From an uncultured Acidiphilium sp. (GTDB lineage: Bacteria > Bacillota > Clostridia > Christensenellales > Borkfalkiaceae): 64,000 nucleotides of DNA. Shown here piece after piece: positions 16,725-25,712 of this stretch. The stretch spans positions 1 through 64,000 of the forward strand of contig CABUWK010000006.1 in the NCBI GenBank assembly GCA_902495325.1. Direction: 5' to 3'. Within the stretch, counting starts at the first letter, position 1. Each line of letters opens with the position of its first letter. The notes under the pieces are model-generated. The model had not been told where the DNA came from and searched no databases. It saw nothing but the letters and a program-made list of their open reading frames with translations. Both the position numbers and the translations under genes were made by a program.

Positions 16725-16764
16725 AAAGTAAAGCCCTTTTATTTACGAGACAAAACAAAAGGGC
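16725..16764 (-). terminator. Hairpin between mgtE and the Cys-tailed membrane gene
   Basis: On the minus strand GCCCTTTT and AAAAGGGC pair around a 16-base loop and are followed by TTTACTTT. Only about 10 bases separate the stem end from the ribosome site of the next gene. So it is either the mgtE terminator, with readthrough feeding the next gene, or an attenuator. Confidence 0.5.
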
Positions 16765-16782
16765 GCATTTTCTTTTATTAGG

Positions 16783-16802
16783 GATAGCGAATGCTAAGCC
16801 TA
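16783..16802 (+). repeat. Dispersed 20-base repeat, copy 2
   Basis: Identical over 20 bases to 880-899. It lies in the 3' untranslated region of mgtE. Confidence 0.6.
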
Positions 16803-16820
16803 TGGAAATTTGGTTCTGTT

Positions 16821-18284
16821 CTATCCCGCAAACGCAAAGAGACCGAGCTTCACGAAAAGCAGGAGAGATAAGCCGTAATAGGTGCATACGGCAACGAGAT
16901 CGTTCACCGTTGTGATCAGCGGGCCGGATGCGACTGCGGGGTCGATCCCGATTTTCTTGAACAGGATCGGAATGATCGATCCGTCGAGACTGGCGATCAT
17001 CATGGCGCAGACAAGAGAAATTCCGATACAAGCCGAAACTTCGAAACCGATGCCCTGACCGTGCAGGGCGGTCGTATCGGTTAAAAACGTGAGATAGCAT
17101 CCGACTAAGGCAAAGGCGAGCAATCCGATCACAAGACCGTTGCAAAGCCCTACGCGCAGCTCTTTCAGGATAAACCGGAGCATGGTTTTTCGCGTCAGCT
17201 CTTCGTCGCTTAAAACGCGGATCGTCACGCCGAGGCTCTGTGTTCCCGTATTGCCGCTCATATCGAGAATGAGAGACTGGAAGGTGTAAAGAACGACGAG
17301 AGACGCGGGGATCGATTCCTGAAATTTCAGAATGATCCCGCTGACGCAAAGCCCGAGCCCGAGCAGGGCGAGCAGCCACGGAATCCGTTTCCGCATGCTT
17401 TTGAAAAGAGGTTCGCGGATATCTTCTTCTTCCGTTAATCCGGCGAGTTTTGCGTAATCGTCGCCGAGTTCTTCGTCCACGACTTCCACAACGTCCGACG
17501 AGGTGATAACGCCGATCAGAACATTGTCGCTTCGTAAAACGGGAATAGAATCTTCCGAATAGCCTTTTAACTGTTCGATACACTCGGAAACCGTTTCTTT
17601 TGCGTAAACGTAAGGATAAGAGGTGGTAATGATATCGTCGAGCGGGGTATCAACGCGCGCGCGGATGAGATCGCGAAGTTCGATCGCGCCGTAAAAGGTG
17701 TTGTCTTTATTCAGGGCATAAATCGTTGTGATGTTGTCGTTTTCGGCGGCTTGCGAAATAACGGAACGCATCGCCTGTTTCACGGACAGATCTTTTTCGA
17801 TGGCGATGTAGTTCGTCGTCATCTTGCTGCCGATCATATCGTCGTCGTAAGAATCGATCAGCTGAATGTCTTCGACAGACTCTTTCTCCATGAGCTGGAT
17901 GATCTCTTCTTTCTTTTCGTCTTCCAGTTCGTCGAGAACGTCGATCGCGTCGTCGGCGTCCATGCTTTCGATAATATCGGCGGCTTTCTCGGAATCGAGT
18001 TCGCCGATATATTCTTCAACATCGTCGAGATAGGCGAAGATCTCGGAAACCTTTTCCACGCCGAGCAGTTTGTACAGCTTGATCCTCTCCGCTTTAGTCA
18101 GCTTGCAGAGAATGGCGGCGATATCGTTTTCGTGGTAATCTTCGAGTTTTTCGGCAATTTGTTGCGGAGGTTCGTCACTCTTGATAATTTTCAGCAGTTC
18201 TTCTTCATAGTCTCTTTTTTCGGGAAGATCCTGTTCGTCTTCGGTTTCGTCGACGACTTTTTCTTTGTTTTCGTTTTCTTCCAT
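16821..18284 (-). CDS. mgtE: Magnesium transporter MgtE, 487 aa
   Basis: Mg2+-gated Mg2+ channel/transporter. Residues 1-30 are acidic; about 35-150 form the helical MgtE N domain (KIIKSDEPPQQIAEKLE); a CBS pair follows to about residue 270 (MRSVISQAAENDNITTIYALN; DSIPVLRSDNVLIGVITSSD). The C-terminal half has five membrane helices with MSGNTGTQSLGVTIR, the family's selectivity-region signature, and LITTVNDLVAVCTYYGLS. The start at 18284 is preceded by AGGAGG; the open frame extends 81 bases further without reason. It has its own promoter. It ends in TAG, showing that TAG is an ordinary stop here. Confidence 0.95.
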   Translation of the reverse strand: MEENENKEKVVDETEDEQDLPEKRDYEEELLKIIKSDEPPQQIAEKLEDYHENDIAAILCKLTKAERIKLYKLLGVEKVSEIFAYLDDVEEYIGELDSEKAADIIESMDADDAIDVLDELEDEKKEEIIQLMEKESVEDIQLIDSYDDDMIGSKMTTNYIAIEKDLSVKQAMRSVISQAAENDNITTIYALNKDNTFYGAIELRDLIRARVDTPLDDIITTSYPYVYAKETVSECIEQLKGYSEDSIPVLRSDNVLIGVITSSDVVEVVDEELGDDYAKLAGLTEEEDIREPLFKSMRKRIPWLLALLGLGLCVSGIILKFQESIPASLVVLYTFQSLILDMSGNTGTQSLGVTIRVLSDEELTRKTMLRFILKELRVGLCNGLVIGLLAFALVGCYLTFLTDTTALHGQGIGFEVSACIGISLVCAMMIASLDGSIIPILFKKIGIDPAVASGPLITTVNDLVAVCTYYGLSLLLFVKLGLFAFAG

Positions 18285-18353
18285 CGTACGTTGACCTCCT
18301 TTTTTTTCATTGTCGCCCGGGAAACGGATCCCGTATTCCCGAAACGCAAGAAC

Positions 18354-18382
18354 ATTGTAGCACATTTAAAAGAATTTCACAA
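18354..18382 (-). promoter_or_regulatory. Promoter of mgtE
   Basis: Minus strand TTGTGA, 17-base spacer, TACAAT, with an extended TGC before the -10. The leader of about 60 bases is too short for an M-box Mg2+ riboswitch. A small + strand hairpin (AAAACGC/GCGTTTT, 18512-18532) lies in the otherwise empty divergent region. Confidence 0.7.
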
Positions 18383-18572
18383 GAAATTATCCGCAAATTT
18401 TCTTTTTTTCAGAATAAAATCAAAGAGAAAAAACAGTAAAAATCACAAACGGATATAATATACGGCGTTTGTTGTCAATACTATAGTATGCGGGAGAACC
18501 TGTCGCTTGCAAAAACGCCCGGAAAGCGTTTTCTGTGTTTTTTGTGAAAACAAAAAAGTCCGCCTTAAGCGA

Positions 18573-18601
18573 TTGAAATTTTTTCCGAGGTATGTTAAAA
18601 T
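18573..18601 (+). promoter_or_regulatory. Promoter of the DUF4011 helicase gene
   Basis: TTGAAA, 17-base spacer, TAAAAT; leader of about 75 bases to the start at 18684. Confidence 0.55.
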
Positions 18602-18683
18602 AAAAAGGAAGCTTTTTGTTCCGCAGGTTACCCGAAGGCGGGGTGTTTTGCGGAAAGAACAAAAGGGAAATATTTTACAGGAC

Positions 18684-21600
18684 ATGGCGTTTATGAATGC
18701 GATATTGGAAAAGTGGAAAGAAAAACTTCTGGACGTCGACCGAGGAAATAAACTGTTGGATTGTACGGAATTCAGGCAGAGAACGCTGAAACTTCTTTGC
18801 CCGAAGGCGGAAATGATTTTTTCGTCTCTCATGAACGAGCAGACGATGAAATTTTACCCCGTAGATCGTTATGTTTCGGAGTTGAAGATAGAGGGTGTAA
18901 GGGCAAAGGCGGATAAGTCGAATTTCGTGGAAGATAAAGATCTCGTATCCGCGCTTGAGGACGGAATGTCTTCGGCGGAGATCCTCGCTTTCAATAAGGG
19001 ATGCGAAACGGATAAAATACTCGAAGGCATCGCCTCTTACGGCGAGGGGGTAATGGAAGAGCGCGGCATCAACGTGCTGTTCGCGACCTTCGGAATGCTG
19101 GTATGGAAGGATAAGTTCGACGAGGAGTTTACCTATCATTCTCCCGTGGTTCTGTTGCCGGTAAAACTGACGAAAGTCGGTTCGTCCTTCAAAGTCGGCG
19201 CGGCGGGAGACGAGGCGGAGACCAATCCGACGCTCGTATACAAACTGAAATCCGATTACGGAATTGTTCTGCCCGCTTATGCGGAAAAGGGTTACGAAGA
19301 AGAAACGCTCGGGCAGTATTTCGCCCGCGTGCGTCAGTCGCTTTCGAAAACGGGATTTATTCTCGAAGAACTTTGCACGGTCGGCATCTATTCGTTTTTG
19401 AAAATGAATATGTACCGCGACCTTTGCGACAACGAGGACGAAGCCCTGAAAAACGAAAACGTGCGGAAGATCTTGCAGGCTTCTTCCCGGGAAGAGGCAA
19501 GGGAGGTCGGATCTTTCGAAACTTTGCCCGAAAATAACGTTTCCTTTGACGAAATCAAAAACGTGGTGGATGCGGACTCTTCGCAGTTAAAGGCGATCGC
19601 CCGTGCGAAAACGGGGGAAAGTTTCGTTCTACAGGGACCGCCCGGAACGGGAAAATCGCAGACAATTACTAACATTATCGCGGAATTTATGTCCGACGGA
19701 AAAAAGGTTTTATTCGTTTCCGAAAAGCTTGCGGCTCTCAACGTGGTATACGGGAATCTGAAAAACGCGGGGCTGAGCGATTTTTGTCTGGAACTGCACA
19801 GCAGCATGACGAGCAAGCGGGAAGTGATCGACGAATTATACCGCACGCTCGGGCAGAACAAAGCGGTCGTTTCGCAAAAAGCGGACGCCGTGATGAAGGA
19901 TTATAACGAAGAAAAAAATCGCCTTGACGGCTATTGTAAAGAACTGCACACGAAAATCAAATCGCTCGGGCTTACCCCGTACGAAGTGTTCTCCGAAGTG
20001 ATCGGCTTGTCCGGCGAAAGAGACGTTACCTACCGTTTCGAAGAGATCGGAAGAAAAGGGGAAAATTACCGCCTGAACGCGATCGTCGCGCTCGAGGAAT
20101 ACATTCGTTTTCTTTCTTTTACGGGGTACGATTACCACACCTGCGGCTGGTATGGGTTCAAGATGAAATCGCCAGACGGGAAAACTTCCGAACGCTATGC
20201 GAAAGTTTTCGCGGCGGCATCCGAATATACAGACAGCGCGTGCGAGATCGCGACCGAACTGAACGAAAAATTCGGGTTTGCGATCGAAGATATCGTAACT
20301 TACGAAAGAATCGCGACTTTTATCGCCGATTTCGCTGCGATCAACGTTGCCGAAAAATCGTTTTTCACGGGAAACGGAGCGAAAGAGCTTACCGGACTTG
20401 CGGAAGAATACCTTTTGGGCGGCGAGAAGATCGCCGCCATCGAAAAAGAGATCGGCGAAGCTTACGAGCCCGCGGTGTTTGAAATCGATTTCAAAGCTCT
20501 TTCGGACCGCTGTAACGGCAGATACGACAGATTATTCGGCAGGCTTTCCGCCGATTTCAAAAACGACGTCAAAGCGATCAGAAATTGCCGGAAAGACAAA
20601 GAAGCGGAGATCGATCTTTCCCTTATGAAATCGCTTGCCGAAAAGGGGACCGAACGCGCCGCGCTTACGGAAAAAAGGGAAGATTGCGGAAAGAAAATGC
20701 TTGCTCTTCTCCGCGTGAAACTCGGAAGAATGACGGACGGCAGGGCAAAACGACTTTCCGACGCCTTCCGCACTTTAAACGAAGACGAGGAAACCTTCGC
20801 TTTCGTCACCGCGTTTCCGGCAGAGAAATGGAAGGCGTTTTACGGCAGATCGAGAGAACTCGCCCCCGTGTTCAAACTGATGGAAAAGGGGAAATCGGCT
20901 TACGGCGAATGCGTTTCCCTCTTTCTGAAAGACGAGCCCGATTTTTCGTCGCTCACCCTTTCTTCTCTTTGCCACAGATTTTCCTATTACGCAAAAAATA
21001 TAGATAAAATCGTAAATTATACGGCTTTTTACGATTTGTTGAAACGGCTTGATTCCCTTTCGCTCCGCGGGTTTGTGGATGACTGTATCCGCCTGCACGT
21101 AAAGGAAAACGAATTGATCCCCGCCTTTAAAAAACGGTATTACGGCGAATGGGCGGATTATCTTTTAACGAACGACAAAGTGTTCCGGGAATTCACGAGA
21201 TCCCGCCAGGATCTCGCCGTGGAACGGTTTTCCGAAAAGGATAAACTCCGCACGAAGGTAAACCGTGCGAAGATCGCGGCGGAACTGCTTGCCTTGAAAC
21301 CCTCGGCGGATTTTTCTTCCGCGGGAAGTCAGGTTGCGCTCCTGAAAAAGGAATATTTCAAGAAAAGAAAACAGATGCCGGTGATCAGACTGCTCGAAAC
21401 GATGACGGAGCTCGTGCAGACGTTAAAACCCTGTTTCCTCATGTCTCCGCTTTCCGTCAGCACCCTTCTGACCGACAAGAGCTGTAAGTTCGACGTTGTT
21501 ATCTTCGACGAGGCTTCGCAGATCTTCCCGTGGGACGCCCTCGGCGCGATCTACCGGGCGAAACAGCTTATCGTTGTGGGAGACAGCCGTCAGATGCCTC

Positions 21601-23324
21601 CTTCCGACTTTTTCCGCGCGGGCATCAACGGCGGCGAAAATGAAGAGGACGACGCCGACGACGTGGAATCCTTCGAGTCCGTTCTCGATCTGTGCGCGTC
21701 CGCCATGCCGCAGATTTTCCTTCGCTGGCACTACAGAAGCCGCTCGGAGGACCTGATCGCCTTTTCCAACCGCTATTTCTACGGCGGGAATCTCGTTACG
21801 TTCCCTTCGGCAAGAACGGCGGAAAAGGGCTTCGGCGTAGATTTTTACTACTGCGAAAACGGCGTTTTCTCCCGCACGACGAAGTCGAACCCGACGGAAG
21901 CGAAAACGGTTGCCGACCTCGTGTTCGAAAATTTCAGAAAATACCCCGAGCGCAGTCTCGGCGTGGTGGCGTTCGGTTCTTCCCAGCAGGACGAAGTGAT
22001 CAAGGCGATCGCCGCGAAACGGAAAGCAGACCGCTCCTTCGAAACCTTTTTTGACAAGAGCAAGCCCTTTCCGTTCTTCGTGAAAAATCTCGAAACCGTT
22101 CAGGGGGACGAGCGCGACGTGATTATTTTCTCCGTCGGCTACGGCAGAGACAAAGACGGGAAGTTTTATCACAACTTCGGACCGTTGAACCGCGACGGCG
22201 GCGAAAGAAGGCTGAACGTTGCCGTAACGAGGGCGAAATATAACGTGCAGGTCGTTTCTTCCGTAAAAGCAGAAGATTTCGACCCGACGAAAACGCAGGC
22301 AAAAGGAGTTTCTTATCTCAGAGATTATCTGATGTTTGCCGAAAAGGGCATGGCGTCGCTCAGAGCACGCCGCTCCGGCGAGGGCACAGCCGTTCTCGAA
22401 GATATCGAGAAAACGATCGTGCGGGCGGGTTATTCCTTTGAAAGAAATTACGGGTCTTCTTCTTATAAAATCGACTTTGCCGTTTCGAAACCGAAGAGCG
22501 GCGCGTTCTTTGCCGCCGTGGAATGCGACGGGGAAACGTACGAAAAGAGCGGAACGACGAGCGACCGTGACAGGTTGCGCGCGCAGATCCTGACTTCGCT
22601 CGGCTGGAACTATTACCGTATCTGGACGGCGGAATGGGTGAAAAACCCCGCCGTGGAAAAAAATGCGCTGATCGCCTTTCTCGACGCGCATGCGGGAAAG
22701 GAAGGAAAGGTCCGCCGACCGAAAGAAGAAAAAACGGAGGAAAAGCCGACTTTCCTCGACGTGAAAGTTCCGGAACAGGTAAAAACGGTATTCCCCGTGT
22801 ATGAAAGCGCGGATACCGCCGCGTTGCTTGAGGAATACAGGAAAACGGAAAATTTCGAAAACCTGATCATGGCGATCCTCGAAAAAGAAGCGCCGATCCA
22901 TGAAGAATTTTTACTGAAACGGATTCTTCCCGTGTTCGGAAAGGATAAAATCACATCCGTGGTGAAAATGGATTTCGCTTCCCGCATGAAAAAGGTAAAG
23001 AAAGCGAAGAAGGTAGGAGAGTTTTACTTTATCGACCTGAAAGCGATGATCCCTCTTCGCAGATACGAAAAAGGAGGGATCGAACGGGAGATCCGTTACG
23101 TGCATCCTTCCGAACTTGCGGACGGCATTTACAAAACGGTTCTGCGCGGCGTAGGGGTCGATAAAACGGGCATCTGCCGCACGGTCGCAAAGCTGCTCGG
23201 CTATGCGCGCGTGGGGGATAATATCCTGTTTGCAATCGGTTCCGAGCTCGATAAACTTTGCGGACAGGGACTGATTGAAGAGAAAAACGGCGAATATTTT
23301 ATTTCCGCCGGCGAAGACGGCTGA
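18684..23324 (+). CDS. DUF4011-SF1 helicase-Vsr-like nuclease protein, 1546 aa (Hhe-like defence candidate)
   Basis: Large multidomain protein. Residues 1-300: DUF4011-type start (WKEKLLDVDRGNKLLD). Walker A GPPGTGKSQT is near residue 318. A 600-residue mostly helical insert follows, then Walker B FDEASQI near 940 and the second RecA part with RWHYRSRSEDLI, TVQGDERDVIIFS and LNVAVTRAK (1010-1180). Residues 1230-1335 look like a Vsr/DUF559 PD-(D/E)xK nuclease: IDFAV, then AVECDG with the acidic pair, and LTSLGWNYYRIW. A DUF3320-like end finishes near 1540. This order matches the DUF4011-helicase-Vsr class reported among phage-defence genes. Start 18684 fits DUF4011; the frame upstream is lysine-rich intergenic DNA. 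Function here is inferred. Confidence 0.85.
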   Translation: MAFMNAILEKWKEKLLDVDRGNKLLDCTEFRQRTLKLLCPKAEMIFSSLMNEQTMKFYPVDRYVSELKIEGVRAKADKSNFVEDKDLVSALEDGMSSAEILAFNKGCETDKILEGIASYGEGVMEERGINVLFATFGMLVWKDKFDEEFTYHSPVVLLPVKLTKVGSSFKVGAAGDEAETNPTLVYKLKSDYGIVLPAYAEKGYEEETLGQYFARVRQSLSKTGFILEELCTVGIYSFLKMNMYRDLCDNEDEALKNENVRKILQASSREEAREVGSFETLPENNVSFDEIKNVVDADSSQLKAIARAKTGESFVLQGPPGTGKSQTITNIIAEFMSDGKKVLFVSEKLAALNVVYGNLKNAGLSDFCLELHSSMTSKREVIDELYRTLGQNKAVVSQKADAVMKDYNEEKNRLDGYCKELHTKIKSLGLTPYEVFSEVIGLSGERDVTYRFEEIGRKGENYRLNAIVALEEYIRFLSFTGYDYHTCGWYGFKMKSPDGKTSERYAKVFAAASEYTDSACEIATELNEKFGFAIEDIVTYERIATFIADFAAINVAEKSFFTGNGAKELTGLAEEYLLGGEKIAAIEKEIGEAYEPAVFEIDFKALSDRCNGRYDRLFGRLSADFKNDVKAIRNCRKDKEAEIDLSLMKSLAEKGTERAALTEKREDCGKKMLALLRVKLGRMTDGRAKRLSDAFRTLNEDEETFAFVTAFPAEKWKAFYGRSRELAPVFKLMEKGKSAYGECVSLFLKDEPDFSSLTLSSLCHRFSYYAKNIDKIVNYTAFYDLLKRLDSLSLRGFVDDCIRLHVKENELIPAFKKRYYGEWADYLLTNDKVFREFTRSRQDLAVERFSEKDKLRTKVNRAKIAAELLALKPSADFSSAGSQVALLKKEYFKKRKQMPVIRLLETMTELVQTLKPCFLMSPLSVSTLLTDKSCKFDVVIFDEASQIFPWDALGAIYRAKQLIVVGDSRQMPPSDFFRAGINGGENEEDDADDVESFESVLDLCASAMPQIFLRWHYRSRSEDLIAFSNRYFYGGNLVTFPSARTAEKGFGVDFYYCENGVFSRTTKSNPTEAKTVADLVFENFRKYPERSLGVVAFGSSQQDEVIKAIAAKRKADRSFETFFDKSKPFPFFVKNLETVQGDERDVIIFSVGYGRDKDGKFYHNFGPLNRDGGERRLNVAVTRAKYNVQVVSSVKAEDFDPTKTQAKGVSYLRDYLMFAEKGMASLRARRSGEGTAVLEDIEKTIVRAGYSFERNYGSSSYKIDFAVSKPKSGAFFAAVECDGETYEKSGTTSDRDRLRAQILTSLGWNYYRIWTAEWVKNPAVEKNALIAFLDAHAGKEGKVRRPKEEKTEEKPTFLDVKVPEQVKTVFPVYESADTAALLEEYRKTENFENLIMAILEKEAPIHEEFLLKRILPVFGKDKITSVVKMDFASRMKKVKKAKKVGEFYFIDLKAMIPLRRYEKGGIEREIRYVHPSELADGIYKTVLRGVGVDKTGICRTVAKLLGYARVGDNILFAIGSELDKLCGQGLIEEKNGEYFISAGEDG

Positions 23325-23352
23325 TGAAAAGACCGTTTATAACATAAGTAAT

Positions 23353-24600
23353 ATGGCGAAAAAGTTTTACGCCGCCAAAGGCGAAGAAAACAGAATATTC
23401 GAAACGTGGGACGAATGCAAAGCTTTTCTCGAAGGAAGAAAAGGGTATCGCTATAAAAGCTTTTCCACCAGAGAAGAAGCGAATGCTTTTCTGGCGGGAG
23501 AAGACTATTATTCCGACCGCGTTTCGCAGGACGTGCGCGAAGGGTACGCCGTTGCTTTTACCGACGGAAGTTTCGAAGAATCGGTCGGGGCGTATTCTTA
23601 CGGCGTGGTCGGGATCGCGCCGGACGGGAAAGAGATCCTGCTGAGCGGAAGAGGGGACGATCCGTCTTTCCTTCCGACCCGCAACGTGGCGGGGGAAGTG
23701 CTCGGCGTTCTCGCCGCTCTGCGCTGGGCTTATCTGAACGGCTATCCGAAACTCATTGTTTATCACGATTACGAGGGGCTTGCCGCATGGGCGGAAAAAA
23801 GATGGAAAGCGACGGGGTCGGTTTCTTCTTTTTACCTCGGGGAACTGAAGAAATTTACCGGATATATCGATATTACTTTCCGTAAGGTAAAAGGGCACAG
23901 CAATCACTTTTTCAACGACAAGGTAGACGCTCTCGCAAAAGAAGCACTGTTTGAAAAGCGTTGCTGGTTTCCGGGCGGGCTCGGGGCGTTTACCGCGCCG
24001 GGCGGGGGCTATTCCTTCCTCTGTAACGAAATTCACCGTCAGGCGCCGAAAGCCTGTTACGGCGAGCTTTACGACGGCGTTTCGTTTTCTTACCGGGAAG
24101 AGAGGATCGGAATTTTCCCGAGGGAAAAAGGATTGCTCGTTTCCGGAGCGAAGGGGAAACTTTTTGCCGCGGCGGTTCTTTCCGCAACGGAAACCGCGGA
24201 CGACGGCGAAAGGGCGCGCATTTTCGGCGAGGCGTACGGAATCGGCATCCCTTCGGACAGGCGCGTTTCCGGAACGGAGATCTGCAGAAGGATCGAAGAA
24301 AAGCGCGACGAAAAAACGAGCGGAGACGCGATCCTGTTCGCATTGGCGGACTTAGCGGCTTACGTGAAGCGAAGCTTAAAAGAAAACGGTATTTCATACG
24401 ACAGAATTTCTTCTGTTTTTAAAGATAATAACGGAAATTTTGAGCTTATTTACGATTCTGTTTCCGCTAAGGAAAAAAAGAAAATCGAACGGGCGTATAA
24501 TCTGTTTTACCGCTGGCGCATGGCTTATTTCGGTGAAAGTGCGGGCGGAGAGGAAACGGCAAAAAGGCTTAGCCTGATAGAAGAGGCATTGCAGGAATAA
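23353..24600 (+). CDS. RNase H1-like protein with extra C-terminal domain, 415 aa
   Basis: Cleaves RNA in RNA:DNA hybrids. Residues 1-50 are the caulimovirus-VI/RNase H1 hybrid-binding domain (KKFYAAKGEENRIFETWDEC, then GYRYKSFSTREEANAFL). Residues 68-205 are the catalytic domain, with the D-E-D-D set in FTDGS, AGEVLGV, YHDYEG and NDKVDALAKEAL. About 200 residues follow that I do not recognise, ending in a helical part (AEKKKIERAYNLFYRW-like). Ordinary RNase H1 of this type ends near 220-250 aa. The start at 23353 fits the family, though the ribosome site is weak. It follows the helicase by 28 bases and is probably co-transcribed; a shared role is inference. Confidence 0.82.
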   Translation: MAKKFYAAKGEENRIFETWDECKAFLEGRKGYRYKSFSTREEANAFLAGEDYYSDRVSQDVREGYAVAFTDGSFEESVGAYSYGVVGIAPDGKEILLSGRGDDPSFLPTRNVAGEVLGVLAALRWAYLNGYPKLIVYHDYEGLAAWAEKRWKATGSVSSFYLGELKKFTGYIDITFRKVKGHSNHFFNDKVDALAKEALFEKRCWFPGGLGAFTAPGGGYSFLCNEIHRQAPKACYGELYDGVSFSYREERIGIFPREKGLLVSGAKGKLFAAAVLSATETADDGERARIFGEAYGIGIPSDRRVSGTEICRRIEEKRDEKTSGDAILFALADLAAYVKRSLKENGISYDRISSVFKDNNGNFELIYDSVSAKEKKKIERAYNLFYRWRMAYFGESAGGEETAKRLSLIEEALQE

Positions 24601-24616
24601 ATCGGGAGCAAAAGAG

Positions 24617-25669
24617 ATGGAGTACGAATTGGTCGAAATACTCGGGCTGATCAGAAACAAAATCGGAAAGGACGTCGGCGTGATTTCCGAGACGGACGAA
24701 AAGTTTTATTCGACGAAGGAAGGCGATCTGCCGGACAAGCCGGAATACAAAGTTGTGGGCGTGATGCCCGATTCCATACGGAAAAAAACGTATTTTCGTT
24801 TTCGCAGAAAGTCGGAAAACTATATCGGTTACATCGAGGGAGACGGCGAAGCGGAACGCGGGTTCGCCGCGCTGATCGCGACTTTGCTTGAAAGCAGCGT
24901 GATCCGCGAAGCTTCGGGCGGAAAGGGAGACAGTCTCAGAAACATCGTTCTCGGGGAGAGCAGCGGGATACAGATCCAGAAGTATATGCGGAAATACGGG
25001 ATATCTGATACCCCCTGTTGCGTGCTTGTGATCATGGCGCCCGAAGGAAAACAAGGGGACGCGCTCAACTTTCTGACAAACTTTAAGTCGAACGAGGCTG
25101 ATAAGATCGGTGCGGTGGACGAAACTTCGATCGCCTATATCCGTTTTCAGGATGCCGTTACGGCGGAAAACGAATATCAGTCCATTACGGATTATGCGTT
25201 CACTCTCGTGCAGTCCATCGAGGAGGAGCTCGGCATCGCGGTAAAGATCGGGATCGGAAGCACGGTAAAAAGTTTTTCGGAATGTTCCGTTTCCTATCAG
25301 CAGGCGGTTTCTTCCGTGAGAACGGGCTGGACGTTCGATACGAAGTCACCCGTTACCACGTATAAGGATTTCATCCTCGTCCGCATGCTCGAAGATCTGC
25401 CGAAATACAAATTGCAGGAATTTCTCGATATTCTTCTCGAACCGGAAGCGAAAACCATTTTCGGCGACGCGGAGATGATCGGTACGGCGGAAGAGTTTTT
25501 GTGCAGCAACCTGAACGTGAGCGAAACTTCTCGAAATTTATACATGCACAGAAACACTCTGATGTACCGTCTCGATAAGATCGCCCGTTCCACAGGGCTT
25601 GACATCCGTAAGTTTCAGGATGCCGTGACGTTCCGCCTGATCACGATCCTGTATAAACTGTTAGGCTGA
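24617..25669 (+). CDS. PucR/CdaR-type transcriptional regulator, 350 aa
   Basis: DNA-binding regulator of the PucR-like family. The C-terminus (about residues 285-345) is the family helix-turn-helix: LNVSETSRNLYMHRNTLMYR, then LDKIARSTGLDIRKFQDAVTF. The middle (about 110-260) resembles the GGDEF-related PucR central domain (VKIGIGSTVKSFSECSVSYQQA). The N-terminal 100 residues may be a small sensor domain with no clear ligand. AAAAGAG lies before the ATG. Target genes are unknown; the S41 protease downstream is a possible one. Confidence 0.82.
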   Translation: MEYELVEILGLIRNKIGKDVGVISETDEKFYSTKEGDLPDKPEYKVVGVMPDSIRKKTYFRFRRKSENYIGYIEGDGEAERGFAALIATLLESSVIREASGGKGDSLRNIVLGESSGIQIQKYMRKYGISDTPCCVLVIMAPEGKQGDALNFLTNFKSNEADKIGAVDETSIAYIRFQDAVTAENEYQSITDYAFTLVQSIEEELGIAVKIGIGSTVKSFSECSVSYQQAVSSVRTGWTFDTKSPVTTYKDFILVRMLEDLPKYKLQEFLDILLEPEAKTIFGDAEMIGTAEEFLCSNLNVSETSRNLYMHRNTLMYRLDKIARSTGLDIRKFQDAVTFRLITILYKLLG

Positions 25670-25712
25670 TAACGTCCGGGATCGGATCGGGGCGAAATCA
25701 GGAGGGACTATA

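Noticed and set aside
18285..18380. M-box magnesium riboswitch before mgtE
   Set aside because: The promoter lies only about 60 bases from the start, too short for an M-box, and its motifs are absent.
21423..22901. Minus-strand open frame of 492 codons opposite the helicase gene
   Set aside because: Phe/Arg-rich shadow; the plus strand carries helicase and nuclease motifs throughout.
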